A stretch of DNA of 49,458 bases, taken from the NCBI GenBank assembly GCA_964523405.1, contig CAZGAQ010000040.1, positions 1-49,458 on the forward strand. Direction: 5' to 3'. The translations under genes and the position numbers were made by a program. A model generated the notes under the pieces. That model saw only the letters and a list, made by a program, of their open reading frames with translations. It had not been told where the DNA came from and did no database searches. Below, piece after piece: positions 39,526-49,076 of the stretch. Numbering within the stretch: the first letter of the stretch is position 1; the number at the start of each line of letters is the position of its first letter. Source of the stretch: CAZGAQ01 sp964523405. Lineage in GTDB: Bacteria > Planctomycetota > Phycisphaerae > UBA1845 > Fen-1342.

Positions 39526-39984
39526 CTACGACGTCGCTGCCGGACGGACGTGCAACTGCTGTGCCAGTTCGTCCGCGGCCGCCTGATCCTGCCTGTCGCG
39601 CTCGTCCACGTACTCGTTCCAGCGTCGCTGGCGCAGCTTTTCGATGATGCGCATCTGCGTGCGGGCCTCACGGAGCCGGTTCTGCAAGACCTTCAATTCC
39701 TCCTGCAGACCCAGCTTCTGCGCCTGCCGCAACCCGATGGTTTTGCGCAGATGCGCAATCCACGCGCGGCCGCGCTGCAGCTCCAGCGGGTCGAGCCGCC
39801 CGGTCTGCTGGGCCGCCAGCAGGTACTCCTGCTGCCGCAGGATTTCGGCCGCCGTCTGCTCGTTGAGGCGATCCAGCCGGGCGATCTCGGCACTCTTGGC
39901 CGCCACGCGCCGCCGGGCCTCGCGCTCGTGCAGCGCACGCACGTCGAGCAGCGTCTGCAGCCGGAATTGGAAGCGTTTGGCCAT
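39526..39984 (-). CDS. fliJ: Flagellar export protein FliJ
   Basis: 152 aa, almost entirely helical: starts MAKRFQFRLQTLLDVRALHE, the usual FliJ opening (F-x-F-x-L-x-x-L-L-x-x-R), then two long antiparallel coiled-coil helices. FliJ is the central stalk of the FliI ring and helps couple ATP hydrolysis to export. It follows fliI by 10 nt. The sequence of such proteins is poorly conserved; position and N-terminal pattern support the call. Confidence 0.88.
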   Translation of the reverse strand: MAKRFQFRLQTLLDVRALHEREARRRVAAKSAEIARLDRLNEQTAAEILRQQEYLLAAQQTGRLDPLELQRGRAWIAHLRKTIGLRQAQKLGLQEELKVLQNRLREARTQMRIIEKLRQRRWNEYVDERDRQDQAAADELAQQLHVRPAATS

Positions 39985-39994
39985 ACGTGGTCAC

Positions 39995-41455
39995 TCACCC
40001 GCGCTGCGGCTGGGGCGCCGCCGCGCTGCCGCCGCGCCGGTTCAGCACTGCCGCGCGCGTCTTCTCGATCAACTCGCCGAGTTGCACCGTCATCTGCGTC
40101 GTCTCGTCCAGCGCGCAGGACGCCGCGCGGTCCTGCTGCAAAAAGCCGGTCACGGTCTCGCGCGTCTGCACGGCCGTGTCATAGTCCACGTTCGCCCCGG
40201 GCACGTAAGCCCCGATGCTCACGAGGTCCTCGATGTCGTTCCACGTCGCCAGCACGCGGCGAATCTGCAGCGCCGCCTGCCGATGGGCGGGCGCGGTCAC
40301 GTCCGGGGCCACACGGCTGATGCTGTTGAGCACGTCGACCGCGGGATAGTGCCCGCGATTGGCGAGGGCGCGCGCGAGCCAGATGTGGCCGTCGAGAATG
40401 CCGCGCACCGCATCGGCCAGCGGCTCGTCCAGGTCGTCGCCTTCCACCAGCACCGTGTAGATGCCGGTGATGCTGCCGGCGGCGGTGCGCCCCGCCCGCT
40501 CCAGCAGGCGCGGCAGCAGGGCGTAGACGCTCGGCGGGTAGCCCTTCGCGGTGGGCGGCTCCCCCGCCGCCAGCCCGATCTGCCGCTGGGCCATCGCCAT
40601 ACGCGTGAGCGAGTCCATCATGATCAGCACGTCGAGGCCCTGGTCGCGGAAGTACTCCGCGATGGCGGTCGCGTGAAAGCAACTGCGCACGCGCAGCGCC
40701 GGGGCCTCGTCCGACGTGCAGACCACGACGACGCTGCGGGCCAATCCCGCGGGCCCGAGCTGTCCTTGGATGAAGTCGCCGACCTCGCGCCCGCGCTCCC
40801 CGACCAGCACGACCACGTTCACGTCGGCTTGCGTGTGCCGACAGATCATGCCCATCAGCACGCTCTTGCCGACGCCCGTACCCGCGAACACCCCCAGCCG
40901 CTGGCCGCGTCCCGCCGTCAGCAAACCGTCAATCGCCCGAATCCCCAGTCCCAGCGGTTCATCGATCGGCCGGCGTTCCAGAGCCGGCGGCGCCGCGCGG
41001 TGCAACGGGTAACGCACGTGCAGCCGCGGCGCGGGCTTCCCGTCCAGCGGCCGGCCTTGCGCGTCGATCACGCGTCCGAGCAGGTCGTGACCAACCGGCA
41101 CGCGCGGCGGGCCGGAACGGCACACCACCTCGTCATCGGGGGCGATGCCGGTGGCATCGCCAAACACCGACAGCACGGCCTCGCCGGCATGCAGCGCGAC
41201 CACTTCCGACTCGATCGGCCCCGCACGGCGCGTGTAGATCGTGCAGCGGGCCCCGATCGGCACCGGCAGCCCCGCAGCACTGACCGTCAGGCCGCGCACC
41301 GCACACACCCGTCCGCGCAAATCCTCGGTGAGCAGACCGTCAATCTCCCCCACCAGCGTCCGAAACAGCTGCCCCGGCGCGGCCGCGGCCCGCGGCATCG
41401 CCCCCGCGGCGGCGGGCGCGCCCGCGGTTGACGTCTGGGGGGACGTAGCGCTCAT
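39995..41455 (-). CDS. fliI: Flagellum-specific ATPase FliI
   Basis: 486 aa. Energises flagellar type III export. Seen: Walker A AGTGVGKS at 191-198, LVGERGREVGDFI, Walker B region LDVLIMMDSLTRMAMAQRQI and GEPPTAKGYPPSVYALLPRL, all typical of FliI/YscN rather than F1 ATPase. A 40-residue Ala/Gly-rich N-terminal extension precedes the beta-barrel domain. The ATG at 41455 overlaps the fliH stop (ATGA), which supports this start over an upstream in-frame one. Confidence 0.97.
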   Translation of the reverse strand: MSATSPQTSTAGAPAAAGAMPRAAAAPGQLFRTLVGEIDGLLTEDLRGRVCAVRGLTVSAAGLPVPIGARCTIYTRRAGPIESEVVALHAGEAVLSVFGDATGIAPDDEVVCRSGPPRVPVGHDLLGRVIDAQGRPLDGKPAPRLHVRYPLHRAAPPALERRPIDEPLGLGIRAIDGLLTAGRGQRLGVFAGTGVGKSVLMGMICRHTQADVNVVVLVGERGREVGDFIQGQLGPAGLARSVVVVCTSDEAPALRVRSCFHATAIAEYFRDQGLDVLIMMDSLTRMAMAQRQIGLAAGEPPTAKGYPPSVYALLPRLLERAGRTAAGSITGIYTVLVEGDDLDEPLADAVRGILDGHIWLARALANRGHYPAVDVLNSISRVAPDVTAPAHRQAALQIRRVLATWNDIEDLVSIGAYVPGANVDYDTAVQTRETVTGFLQQDRAASCALDETTQMTVQLGELIEKTRAAVLNRRGGSAAAPQPQRG

Positions 41456-42207
41456 GGAGGTCCCCCTTCCAGGTCCGCGGCGGGCGTGGGCCCGCGCTGG
41501 CCCGCCTGCGGGTCGCCGCACAAGGCCTCGGCCACACGATCGAGCTGGCCGTCGATGGCCGCGTTCAGCGTACCGTGGCGCGTGTGCAGCACGCAGCCGC
41601 CCCGCGCCACCGCGGGATCGGCGATGATCTGCACGTGTCGGAGTTGTCCGGCCTGGCGCAGCAGCTCCCCGGCGACGTCCGCGAGCAGGTCGTGCTCGTC
41701 CGGATGCACGTGCAGCGCGAGGTCCTGATCGTGCTGGACCATTTCCAGCAGGGCGCGCGCGTTGGCCCGCGCCGGCTCGGCGGAGCGGGCGACTTCCAGC
41801 TTGCAGACGCGCCGCGCCACAGCGAGCGCGAGCTCCAGCAGACCGGCCTCCGCCGCCGCCAGCAGCCCGCGCTTGCGCGTCTCGAAGTCCGCCAGGCCCG
41901 CCGCCAGACTAGCCGCGAGCTGCGCGACATGCGCCTGGGCTGCTTCCACGGCGGCCTGCCGGGCGGCCTGCTGCGCCTCGCGCTGAATCTGTTCCTGCCC
42001 GCGGCGCCGGCCTTCGGCCAGTCCCCGCTCGAAGCCCTCTTCCTGCCGGGCAGCCGCGAGGGCCTGGGCCTTGCCCTCGGCATCCCCGATGATCCGCCGG
42101 GCCTGTTGCTCCGCCGCCGTCAGCAACGTCCGGGCCTGCTTTTCCAGGTCGTGAAACGTGAACCGGCCCGAGGTCGGGCCATCCTCGCGACGAATCACGC
42201 TGCTCAT
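41452..42207 (-). CDS. fliH: Flagellar assembly protein FliH
   Basis: 251 aa. Regulator and stator-like partner of FliI. A Glu/Arg/Ala-rich helical N-terminus with a GxxxG-like stretch (EEGFERGLAEGRRRG) is followed by a long coiled coil and a C-terminal domain (ELALAVARRVCKLEV, HPDEHDLL, VARGGCVLHTRHGTLNAAID) with the typical GGCxxxTxxGxxDA-type end. It overlaps fliI by 4 nt. Preceded by a 126-bp gap after fliG. Confidence 0.9.
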   Translation of the reverse strand: MSSVIRREDGPTSGRFTFHDLEKQARTLLTAAEQQARRIIGDAEGKAQALAAARQEEGFERGLAEGRRRGQEQIQREAQQAARQAAVEAAQAHVAQLAASLAAGLADFETRKRGLLAAAEAGLLELALAVARRVCKLEVARSAEPARANARALLEMVQHDQDLALHVHPDEHDLLADVAGELLRQAGQLRHVQIIADPAVARGGCVLHTRHGTLNAAIDGQLDRVAEALCGDPQAGQRGPTPAADLEGGPP

Positions 42208-42333
42208 GAACCGGCCCCCGCGGCGCGCGCGGACCCGGCCCGCCGCGGGGCGCGGCCGACGGGGGGAGTTCGCGGGGTAAGCCGTTGTGTCGCCATGCTG
42301 CGTCGCGTCTGGTGAGGTCCTGGAGGCGTCCGC

Positions 42334-43374
42334 TTACTGCACAATTTCGCCGCCGCCGCCCCGCCCGGCGATGATGACTTCGCCGGCGTCCTCGAGCCGG
42401 CGGACGACGTCGACGATCTTCTGCTGGGCGCTTTCGACGTCGCTGACACGCACCGGTCCCATGAACTCCATTTCCTCCTTGATGAGCTGGGCGGCGCGCT
42501 CGGACATGTTGCTGAAGATCTTGTTCTTGAGCTCGTCGCTGGCGGACTTGAGCGCCAGGGCCAGCTCGTTGTTCTCGACTTCCTTGAGCATCGCCTGGAT
42601 GCCCTTGTCGTTGACGCGGATGATGTCCTCGAACACGAACATCAGGCGGCGGATTTCCTCGACGAGCTGCGGGTCGCTCTCTTCGAGGCCCTCGAGAATC
42701 GCCTTCTCGGTGGCGCGCCCGGCCATGTTGAGAATCTCGGCCACGGCCTGCACGCCGCCGACGCGCTCGAAGCGTTCGGAGACCAGGCCGGCGAGGCGCT
42801 TCTCCAGGCCGCGCTCAACCTCCTTGATCACGTCCGGGCTGGTCTGGTCCATGTTCGCGACGCGTGAGACGACCTCGACCTGCCGCTCCGTGCCGAGGGC
42901 GGAGAGAATGTCGGTGGCCATGCCGGGCGGCAGGTGCGACAGCACGAGGGCGATCGTCTGCGGGTGCTCCTCCTGCAAGAACGTGACGAGGTTTTCCTTC
43001 TCGGTTTTCTGCAGGAAGCTGAAGGGCTGTTCGTGCACCTGGTGCTCGATGATCGAGATGACGCGCCGCGCCTCTTCGGCCGGCAGCGTCTTCTGCAGCA
43101 GGGCGCGGGCCCAGGACACGCCACCGGCATCCATGTACTGCCGCGCCATGACCAGGCTGTAGAACTCGCGGATCACCGCCTCGCGCACTTCGGCGGACAC
43201 GCCCTCCAGGGCCGCGATCTCGCGCGAGATTTCTTCCACGCGCTCGCGATCCAGCCCGCGCAGGATCAACGAGGCCGTGTCCTGCTTCAGCGCGATGAGC
43301 AGGACGGCCGCCTTGCGGACGCCGTTGAGCTCGTCGATGCTCTTGATTTCACCGCGAAACGTGGCCGCTGCCAT
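42334..43374 (-). CDS. fliG: Flagellar motor switch protein FliG
   Basis: 346 aa. Part of the C-ring; its C-terminal domain meets the stators. Seen: N-terminal domain with KAAVLLIALKQDTASLILRG, middle domain with the EHPQ motif (EEHPQTIALVLSHLPPGMA), and the torque helix region FEDIIRVNDKGIQAMLKEV followed by NMSERAAQLIKEEMEFMGPV, containing the charged residues that contact MotA. Start at 43374 is 3 nt after the fliF stop. Confidence 0.97.
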   Translation of the reverse strand: MAAATFRGEIKSIDELNGVRKAAVLLIALKQDTASLILRGLDRERVEEISREIAALEGVSAEVREAVIREFYSLVMARQYMDAGGVSWARALLQKTLPAEEARRVISIIEHQVHEQPFSFLQKTEKENLVTFLQEEHPQTIALVLSHLPPGMATDILSALGTERQVEVVSRVANMDQTSPDVIKEVERGLEKRLAGLVSERFERVGGVQAVAEILNMAGRATEKAILEGLEESDPQLVEEIRRLMFVFEDIIRVNDKGIQAMLKEVENNELALALKSASDELKNKIFSNMSERAAQLIKEEMEFMGPVRVSDVESAQQKIVDVVRRLEDAGEVIIAGRGGGGEIVQ

Positions 43375-43377
43375 GAC

Positions 43378-45147
43378 TCACGCGTCTCCGTCGTGGTATT
43401 GCTCGTTCTTCTGGATCCACTGCTCCAGCAGCGTCGACACCGTGTCGGAGTCGGAATTGACCATCTCGGCGACCTGCTCCAGCATCTTGCGCGTCTGCAC
43501 CGTTGCCGGATCGACCTCCTGGGCCACCAGCATGCCTTCGGTCGCGGCCGCCTGGCCCACTTCGCTCAGCCCGGTCACCTCGCCCGACGTGGTCCCGCCG
43601 ACGAGCGCGGCCCCGGAAACGGGACGCGCACTCGCGCCCGGCCGGCGCTTCTCCACCGCGATTTGCGTGGTCACGTCGGCCAGGTCTTCGGCCGCCGCCT
43701 TCGCCGCCTCGATGGCCTCCTTGGGCAGGCCCAGCTCGAGCCCGAACGACTCGCTGGTGTCGCTCTTCTTGGCCAACCGCAGCATCATCCCCAGCGCGAC
43801 GAGGGCCAGCAGGCCCAGACCGGACTGCGGCCCGTACTTGCGGGCCAGGTCCCAGGTCTGGTCCAGTGTGCCGGTCGGGCCGGCCTGCACGGGCCCGGCA
43901 CTGGTGTCGTAGTAGCGCGCGATGGCCACGTTCTCTTCCGACTGCGGCTTTACCAGCCGCTGAATCTGGTTGGCCAGCCGGGCGCGCTCCGCCTCAAAGA
44001 TCGTGTTCAGATCCGCCTCGGTCGGCGCCTTCGCGTCCGGGTTGGTCCGCCGGAAGATGTTCTCCAGGTAGCTCGAGGAAAGGCTGATCGCCGCCGATAC
44101 CTGCCGCACGTCGCCGGCCGGCGTCGCCTCGACCTTCGTCTCCAGGCCGGGACGGAATTCCTCCTTCTTGGTCGTCTGCTTGCGGGTCTCGTCCGCGCCG
44201 CCGGCGCCGGCCGCGATGGCCACGTTGGGTTGCACGCCCGGCGCCTCGCTGCGCTTCGCGCGGATGCTGGTATCCTCGGTCGATTCTTCACTCACCGTCC
44301 CGCCTTCGATGGGTCGGGCGGTATGCGTATTGCTCGTGGTGGTGACCAGCTCGACGACCACGCTGACCAGGGCCTTGGGATCGGGCACCTGCTGGCGGAT
44401 CTTGTCCGTGTACTCCTGCTCCAGCTTGCGGCGCTCGCGGTGCAGCGTGTTGGTCGGGTCCTGCTCGCCTTCCCAGTCCAGGGCTGCGCCGCCGCCGGCG
44501 TCGAGTACCTGCACGTTGCGCGGACTGAGCCCCGCCACCGCCCCCGAGACCAGCCGCGCCGCAGCCAGGGCCAGCGCCTTGGGCACGGGCTCGCCGTTCT
44601 TCATCCCCAGGGTGACGCTCGCCGAACTCGGCGGCTGGGTGCGCGCGTAGGTGCGCTGCTGCGCGTTGAGGTTCAGAAAGACGCTCGCGGTCTTCACGCC
44701 CTGGAACTGCCTCAGAACCCGCTCGACCTCATTCTGCAGCGCATACGTCCAGCGCCGGTTGTTCTCCTCCTGCGAGATCCACGGGTCCGACTCCTTCACC
44801 AGCGCCGCGAAGCCCGCGCTGGTGTTGGCCGGCAGCTTTTCGGAAAGCTGCAACTGCGCCAGCAGCGCCGTGCGGTTGGCATTCGGCGAGATGAACACGC
44901 GACTGCCGCGGATTTCGTATTTCTCGCCCAGGGAATCGAGCCCCGCCCGCACCATCGTCAGCTCTTCGGCCTGCAGGTCCTGCCCGGGCAGCAGCGGCAC
45001 GAGCTCGGGGCTCGCGGCCCAGTGCGCCAGCCAGACGAGCGAAACCGCGACGAGGGCACCCCCGAGCAGCAGGGCCACACGCTGCGACATGTTGATGTCG
45101 CGCAGGCGGACCAGAATCTGCGCGATGATCTGCTGGAGCCTGGCCAT
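43378..45147 (-). CDS. fliF: Flagellar MS-ring protein FliF
   Basis: 589 aa. Forms the MS ring, the base of the flagellum. Two membrane helices frame the periplasmic ring-building domains: about 24-43 (VALLLGGALVAVSLVWLAHW) and near 440 (GLGLLALVALGMMLRLA). RBM motifs are seen in LDSLGEKYEIRGSRVFISPN and the YscJ/FliF-like VERVLRQFQGVKTASVFLNL. The C-terminal tail (MLEQVAEMVNSDSDTVSTLLEQWI) binds FliG. An upstream in-frame ATG lacks homology, so 45147 is used. Confidence 0.95.
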   Translation of the reverse strand: MARLQQIIAQILVRLRDINMSQRVALLLGGALVAVSLVWLAHWAASPELVPLLPGQDLQAEELTMVRAGLDSLGEKYEIRGSRVFISPNANRTALLAQLQLSEKLPANTSAGFAALVKESDPWISQEENNRRWTYALQNEVERVLRQFQGVKTASVFLNLNAQQRTYARTQPPSSASVTLGMKNGEPVPKALALAAARLVSGAVAGLSPRNVQVLDAGGGAALDWEGEQDPTNTLHRERRKLEQEYTDKIRQQVPDPKALVSVVVELVTTTSNTHTARPIEGGTVSEESTEDTSIRAKRSEAPGVQPNVAIAAGAGGADETRKQTTKKEEFRPGLETKVEATPAGDVRQVSAAISLSSSYLENIFRRTNPDAKAPTEADLNTIFEAERARLANQIQRLVKPQSEENVAIARYYDTSAGPVQAGPTGTLDQTWDLARKYGPQSGLGLLALVALGMMLRLAKKSDTSESFGLELGLPKEAIEAAKAAAEDLADVTTQIAVEKRRPGASARPVSGAALVGGTTSGEVTGLSEVGQAAATEGMLVAQEVDPATVQTRKMLEQVAEMVNSDSDTVSTLLEQWIQKNEQYHDGDA

Positions 45148-45242
45148 CCGTGGCCTCGCGCGAAGTCCGCCCACCGGGCGGGCCCGCGCGGTCCAACCGC
45201 CGCGGCACCGCCCCACCGGGACGACGACTCCGTACTACTGGG

Positions 45243-45551
45243 TTACACGCGCAATTGCCGCAGCTCGCTGTAAGCATCCACCAGCTTGTTGCGGATCTCC
45301 ATCAACAAGCTGAAGGCGACTTCGGCCTTGCGCGCGGTCGTCAGCACCTCTGTGATGTTGTCTGTGCGCCCCGTCACCAGGTTCTGCACGCCCTGGTCGG
45401 CTTCCGCCTGCATGCGGCTGACCTGCTCGAGCTGCTCGCGCAGCTGGGCGGCGAAGTCCGTCTTGCCGGTGGCGGTCCCGGCCGCGTTCGGCGTGACCGG
45501 CGTTTGCACGCGGCCGACCGCCGGAGTCAGGTTGGCAGAGATCGGGTCCAT
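45243..45551 (-). CDS. fliE: Flagellar hook-basal body protein FliE
   Basis: 102 aa, the normal FliE length. Links the MS ring to the proximal rod. The C-terminal half VLTTARKAEVAFSLLMEIRNKL followed by VDAYSELRQLRV matches the family (A..A..SF..m..vRnK.v.AY.ei..m.v). The N-terminal part is disordered. Located between flgC and fliF, the typical flgB-flgC-fliE-fliF order. Confidence 0.95.
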   Translation of the reverse strand: MDPISANLTPAVGRVQTPVTPNAAGTATGKTDFAAQLREQLEQVSRMQAEADQGVQNLVTGRTDNITEVLTTARKAEVAFSLLMEIRNKLVDAYSELRQLRV

Positions 45552-45576
45552 CGCGGTCGCTCTCCCGCCTCACTCG

Positions 45577-45975
45577 TTACGCAATCAGACGCAACGCCTG
45601 CTGCACCATGCCGCGGGTCACAGTCAACATGGCCGCATTCGCCTCGTAGGCGCGGCTGGCGGCCAACGCATCCACATACTCCATCGTGATGCTGACGTTG
45701 GGGAGTTGAACGACGCCATCGGGACCGGCGTCGGGATTGCCGGGGTCAAAGCGGCTCCGGAAGGGGGTCGGGTCCGCCTGCACGCTGTCCACGTGCACGC
45801 CCGGCCCACCCGCCCCGTCGCCGGTCATGAACGTGGCAAAGCGTCGCCGGTAAGGAATGCGCGTCCCGTCCTCCTGACGCGTCGTGTCGGCATTGGCGAT
45901 GTTGCCGGCAATCGTGTCCAGGCGGACACGCTGCGCCGTCAGGGCGGAACTGCTGATGTCCAAAGTACGGATCAT
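45577..45975 (-). CDS. flgC: Flagellar proximal rod protein FlgC
   Basis: 132 aa. N-terminal rod motif LDISSSALTAQRVRLDTIAG with NIANADTTR, and the C-terminal MEYVDALAASRAYEANAAML, both characteristic of FlgC. GGAGG lies 5 nt before the ATG. Exported by the type III system, without a signal peptide. It follows flgB and precedes fliE. Confidence 0.96.
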   Translation of the reverse strand: MIRTLDISSSALTAQRVRLDTIAGNIANADTTRQEDGTRIPYRRRFATFMTGDGAGGPGVHVDSVQADPTPFRSRFDPGNPDAGPDGVVQLPNVSITMEYVDALAASRAYEANAAMLTVTRGMVQQALRLIA

Positions 45976-46109
45976 GCGGCCCTCCAGGTCACCGGGCTCC
46001 GGTACGGCCCCACCCCCGGACAGGGGCTCCGTCCCAGGCAGCGCCCGGCGCTGGGCTCGATGGCGCTCGACGACCCGACCACCGGGTCGCCCCCTACGCT
46101 ATTCAATTC

Positions 46110-46547
46110 CTATGCCAGGCGCCCGCGAATCGCCCGCAGCAGGCCGTCAAACCGGTTCCGCAGCAGATTCATCGCCAGCTCGTACGACAGCGAATTCTCG
46201 TTGGTTTCCGCGATCAACTGCTCCATGCGCACGTTCGTGCCATCATGAAAAAGCGCGTTGGCGGCCGGTTCGACCGCCGGCTGGCTCACCACCTGGCCGG
46301 CCGAATTCGTCGTGAATTGCGCGTTGCCGCGCAATTCCAGCCCGTCACTCCCGCGGTCCGCAGCGCGCGTCAGGGCCTGCTGCAGGGACGCCTGGAACGC
46401 GCCGCGGTCCAGGCGCTTGGTCTGGTAGTCCGGGGTGTCGACGTTCGCCAGATTGTCGGCCAGCACGCGCTGGCGCTGCTCGGCGAACTGCGTGGCCAGC
46501 TCCAGCGCCCGCCCCGAGCGGGAAGATGTCAGGCGATCAATCCACAT
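46110..46547 (-). CDS. flgB: Flagellar proximal rod protein FlgB
   Basis: 145 aa from ATG 46547 (MWIDRLTSSRSGRALELATQ). Rod motif QRVLADNLANVDTPDYQTKR is the FlgB signature, and the C-terminus (NENSLSYELAMNLLRNRFDGL) the matching helix. A second ATG at 46568 is in frame, but the sigma-54 promoter just upstream would start transcription at about 46575, leaving almost no leader for it; 46547 leaves about 27 nt. This is the first structural gene after the regulators and probably leads a long flagellar transcript. Confidence 0.93.
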   Translation of the reverse strand: MWIDRLTSSRSGRALELATQFAEQRQRVLADNLANVDTPDYQTKRLDRGAFQASLQQALTRAADRGSDGLELRGNAQFTTNSAGQVVSQPAVEPAANALFHDGTNVRMEQLIAETNENSLSYELAMNLLRNRFDGLLRAIRGRLA

Positions 46548-46586
46548 ACCGTTACTCGCGTGCGCCATCCGGCTCGAGTCAACGAG

Positions 46587-46601
46587 GCAAGTTCGGCGCC
46601 A
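46587..46601 (-). promoter_or_regulatory. Sigma-54-type promoter of the flgB operon
   Basis: On the minus strand TGGCGCCGAACTTGC has the -24 GG and -12 GC elements at the required spacing and matches TGGCAC-N5-TTGC at all but one of the conserved positions. The NtrC-type activator gene lies directly upstream. Confidence 0.72.
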
Positions 46602-46634
46602 GAACCGCCGACGCCCACCGCCCGGCCGCGCAGC

Positions 46635-46713
46635 AACCGAGGAATCCGGTGGCACCCGGCGCCCGCCCGGCCGCTGGCCGTGGCGCGGACCCGCGCCTCC
46701 GGATTCCTCCGTT
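46635..46713. repeat. Long inverted repeat between the regulator gene and flgB
   Basis: Arms AACCGAGGAATCCGG (46635-46649) and CCGGATTCCTCCGTT (46699-46713) pair at 14 of 15 around a 49-nt GC-rich interior that can fold further. It begins about 24 nt past the regulator stop on the minus strand. It could terminate regulator transcripts, or be another REP-like element similar in size to those at 3947 and 8150. Confidence 0.6.
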
Positions 46714-46736
46714 GTCAACCGGGCGGCGCAGCGCTC

Positions 46737-48137
<1,401 letters not shown>

Positions 48138-48151
48138 GGCTTCTCCTTGGT

Positions 48152-49048
48152 CTACGCAGCGCTGAAACGGCGCGCATCGGTTTCTGAGTCTGAAGGCTCC
48201 GCGGCTTCGGCCCGCGGCAGGGTAATGCTGAATTCCGCCCCGCCCTCCGCGCGATTCTGGGCGGCCAGCCGGCCCCCATACGCCTCGATCAGGCGGTGTG
48301 CGATGGTCAGACCCAGCCCCGTCCCGTGGGGCTTGGTCGTGAAGAACGGGTCAAAGATACGGTCGCGAATCTCGTCCGGCAGGCCCGGACCCTGGTCCCG
48401 CACGACCAGCGTCAACTCGCCGGGTGCTGTCGCGTCCACCGCCACCGTCACCGTGGACCCCTCCGGCGCGGCCGCGGCCGCGGTGACGATGAGGTTGTGG
48501 AGCACCCCCTGCAGGCCGGTGTAGTCCGCCGGCACAAACTGGGCCGCCGCCGCGCCCTGCACGTCCAGTTGCACGTGCCGGGCCAGCAGCACCTTCTGCG
48601 ACGCATCGTGCGCGCGCTGGATTACCTCGAACAGCGTGCAGACGCCCAGCCGCCGATCACGCGGCGCCAGCGCGAGCGTGTCCTGCACGACCGCGTCGAT
48701 CGCATGAATCCCCGCATCGATCTTCTCCAGGAGCTGAGCCGCACCCGGTAACTGGTGCTGATCGCATTCCCGCCGCAGGAGCCCGCTGTAGAGCTGGATC
48801 GCCCCCAGCGGATTGCGCACCTCGTGCGCCACGCCCGCCGCCAGCTCGCCCAGGGCGGCCAGACGCCGCCGCAATTCGAGCTCCCGATCTTTGGAGGCCA
48901 GTTCCTCGCGCAGGCGCACCACTTCGCCCTGCAGCGCCTCGTGCGTGCGCTGGAGTCGGCCGGCGACGGCCAGGTACTCCCGCAGCACGTGCCCGAGGTC
49001 TTCCTCGCCGGGCGTGGTCGCCAGGATGTCCGGTCCATCAGGAACCAT
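48152..49048 (-). CDS. Soluble sensor histidine kinase of the flagellar two-component system
   Basis: 298 aa, no membrane helix, so a cytoplasmic kinase like FlrB or FlgS. Residues 20-60 form a coiled coil; DHp His75 is in GVAHEVRNPLGAIQL; the ATPase domain has G1 DQGPGLP, F box FDPFFTTK and G2 GTGLGL. The N-box reads HNLIVTAAAAA: the second Asn of the canonical NLxxNA, which binds Mg-ATP, is Thr189. Activity may therefore be reduced or differ. The start at 49048 has GGGAG upstream; an earlier in-frame ATG is in non-conserved sequence. Its partner is the NtrC-type gene 14 nt downstream. Confidence 0.92.
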   Translation of the reverse strand: MVPDGPDILATTPGEEDLGHVLREYLAVAGRLQRTHEALQGEVVRLREELASKDRELELRRRLAALGELAAGVAHEVRNPLGAIQLYSGLLRRECDQHQLPGAAQLLEKIDAGIHAIDAVVQDTLALAPRDRRLGVCTLFEVIQRAHDASQKVLLARHVQLDVQGAAAAQFVPADYTGLQGVLHNLIVTAAAAAPEGSTVTVAVDATAPGELTLVVRDQGPGLPDEIRDRIFDPFFTTKPHGTGLGLTIAHRLIEAYGGRLAAQNRAEGGAEFSITLPRAEAAEPSDSETDARRFSAA

Positions 49049-49076
49049 CACGCACTCCCGCAGGCGACTGTCCCGC

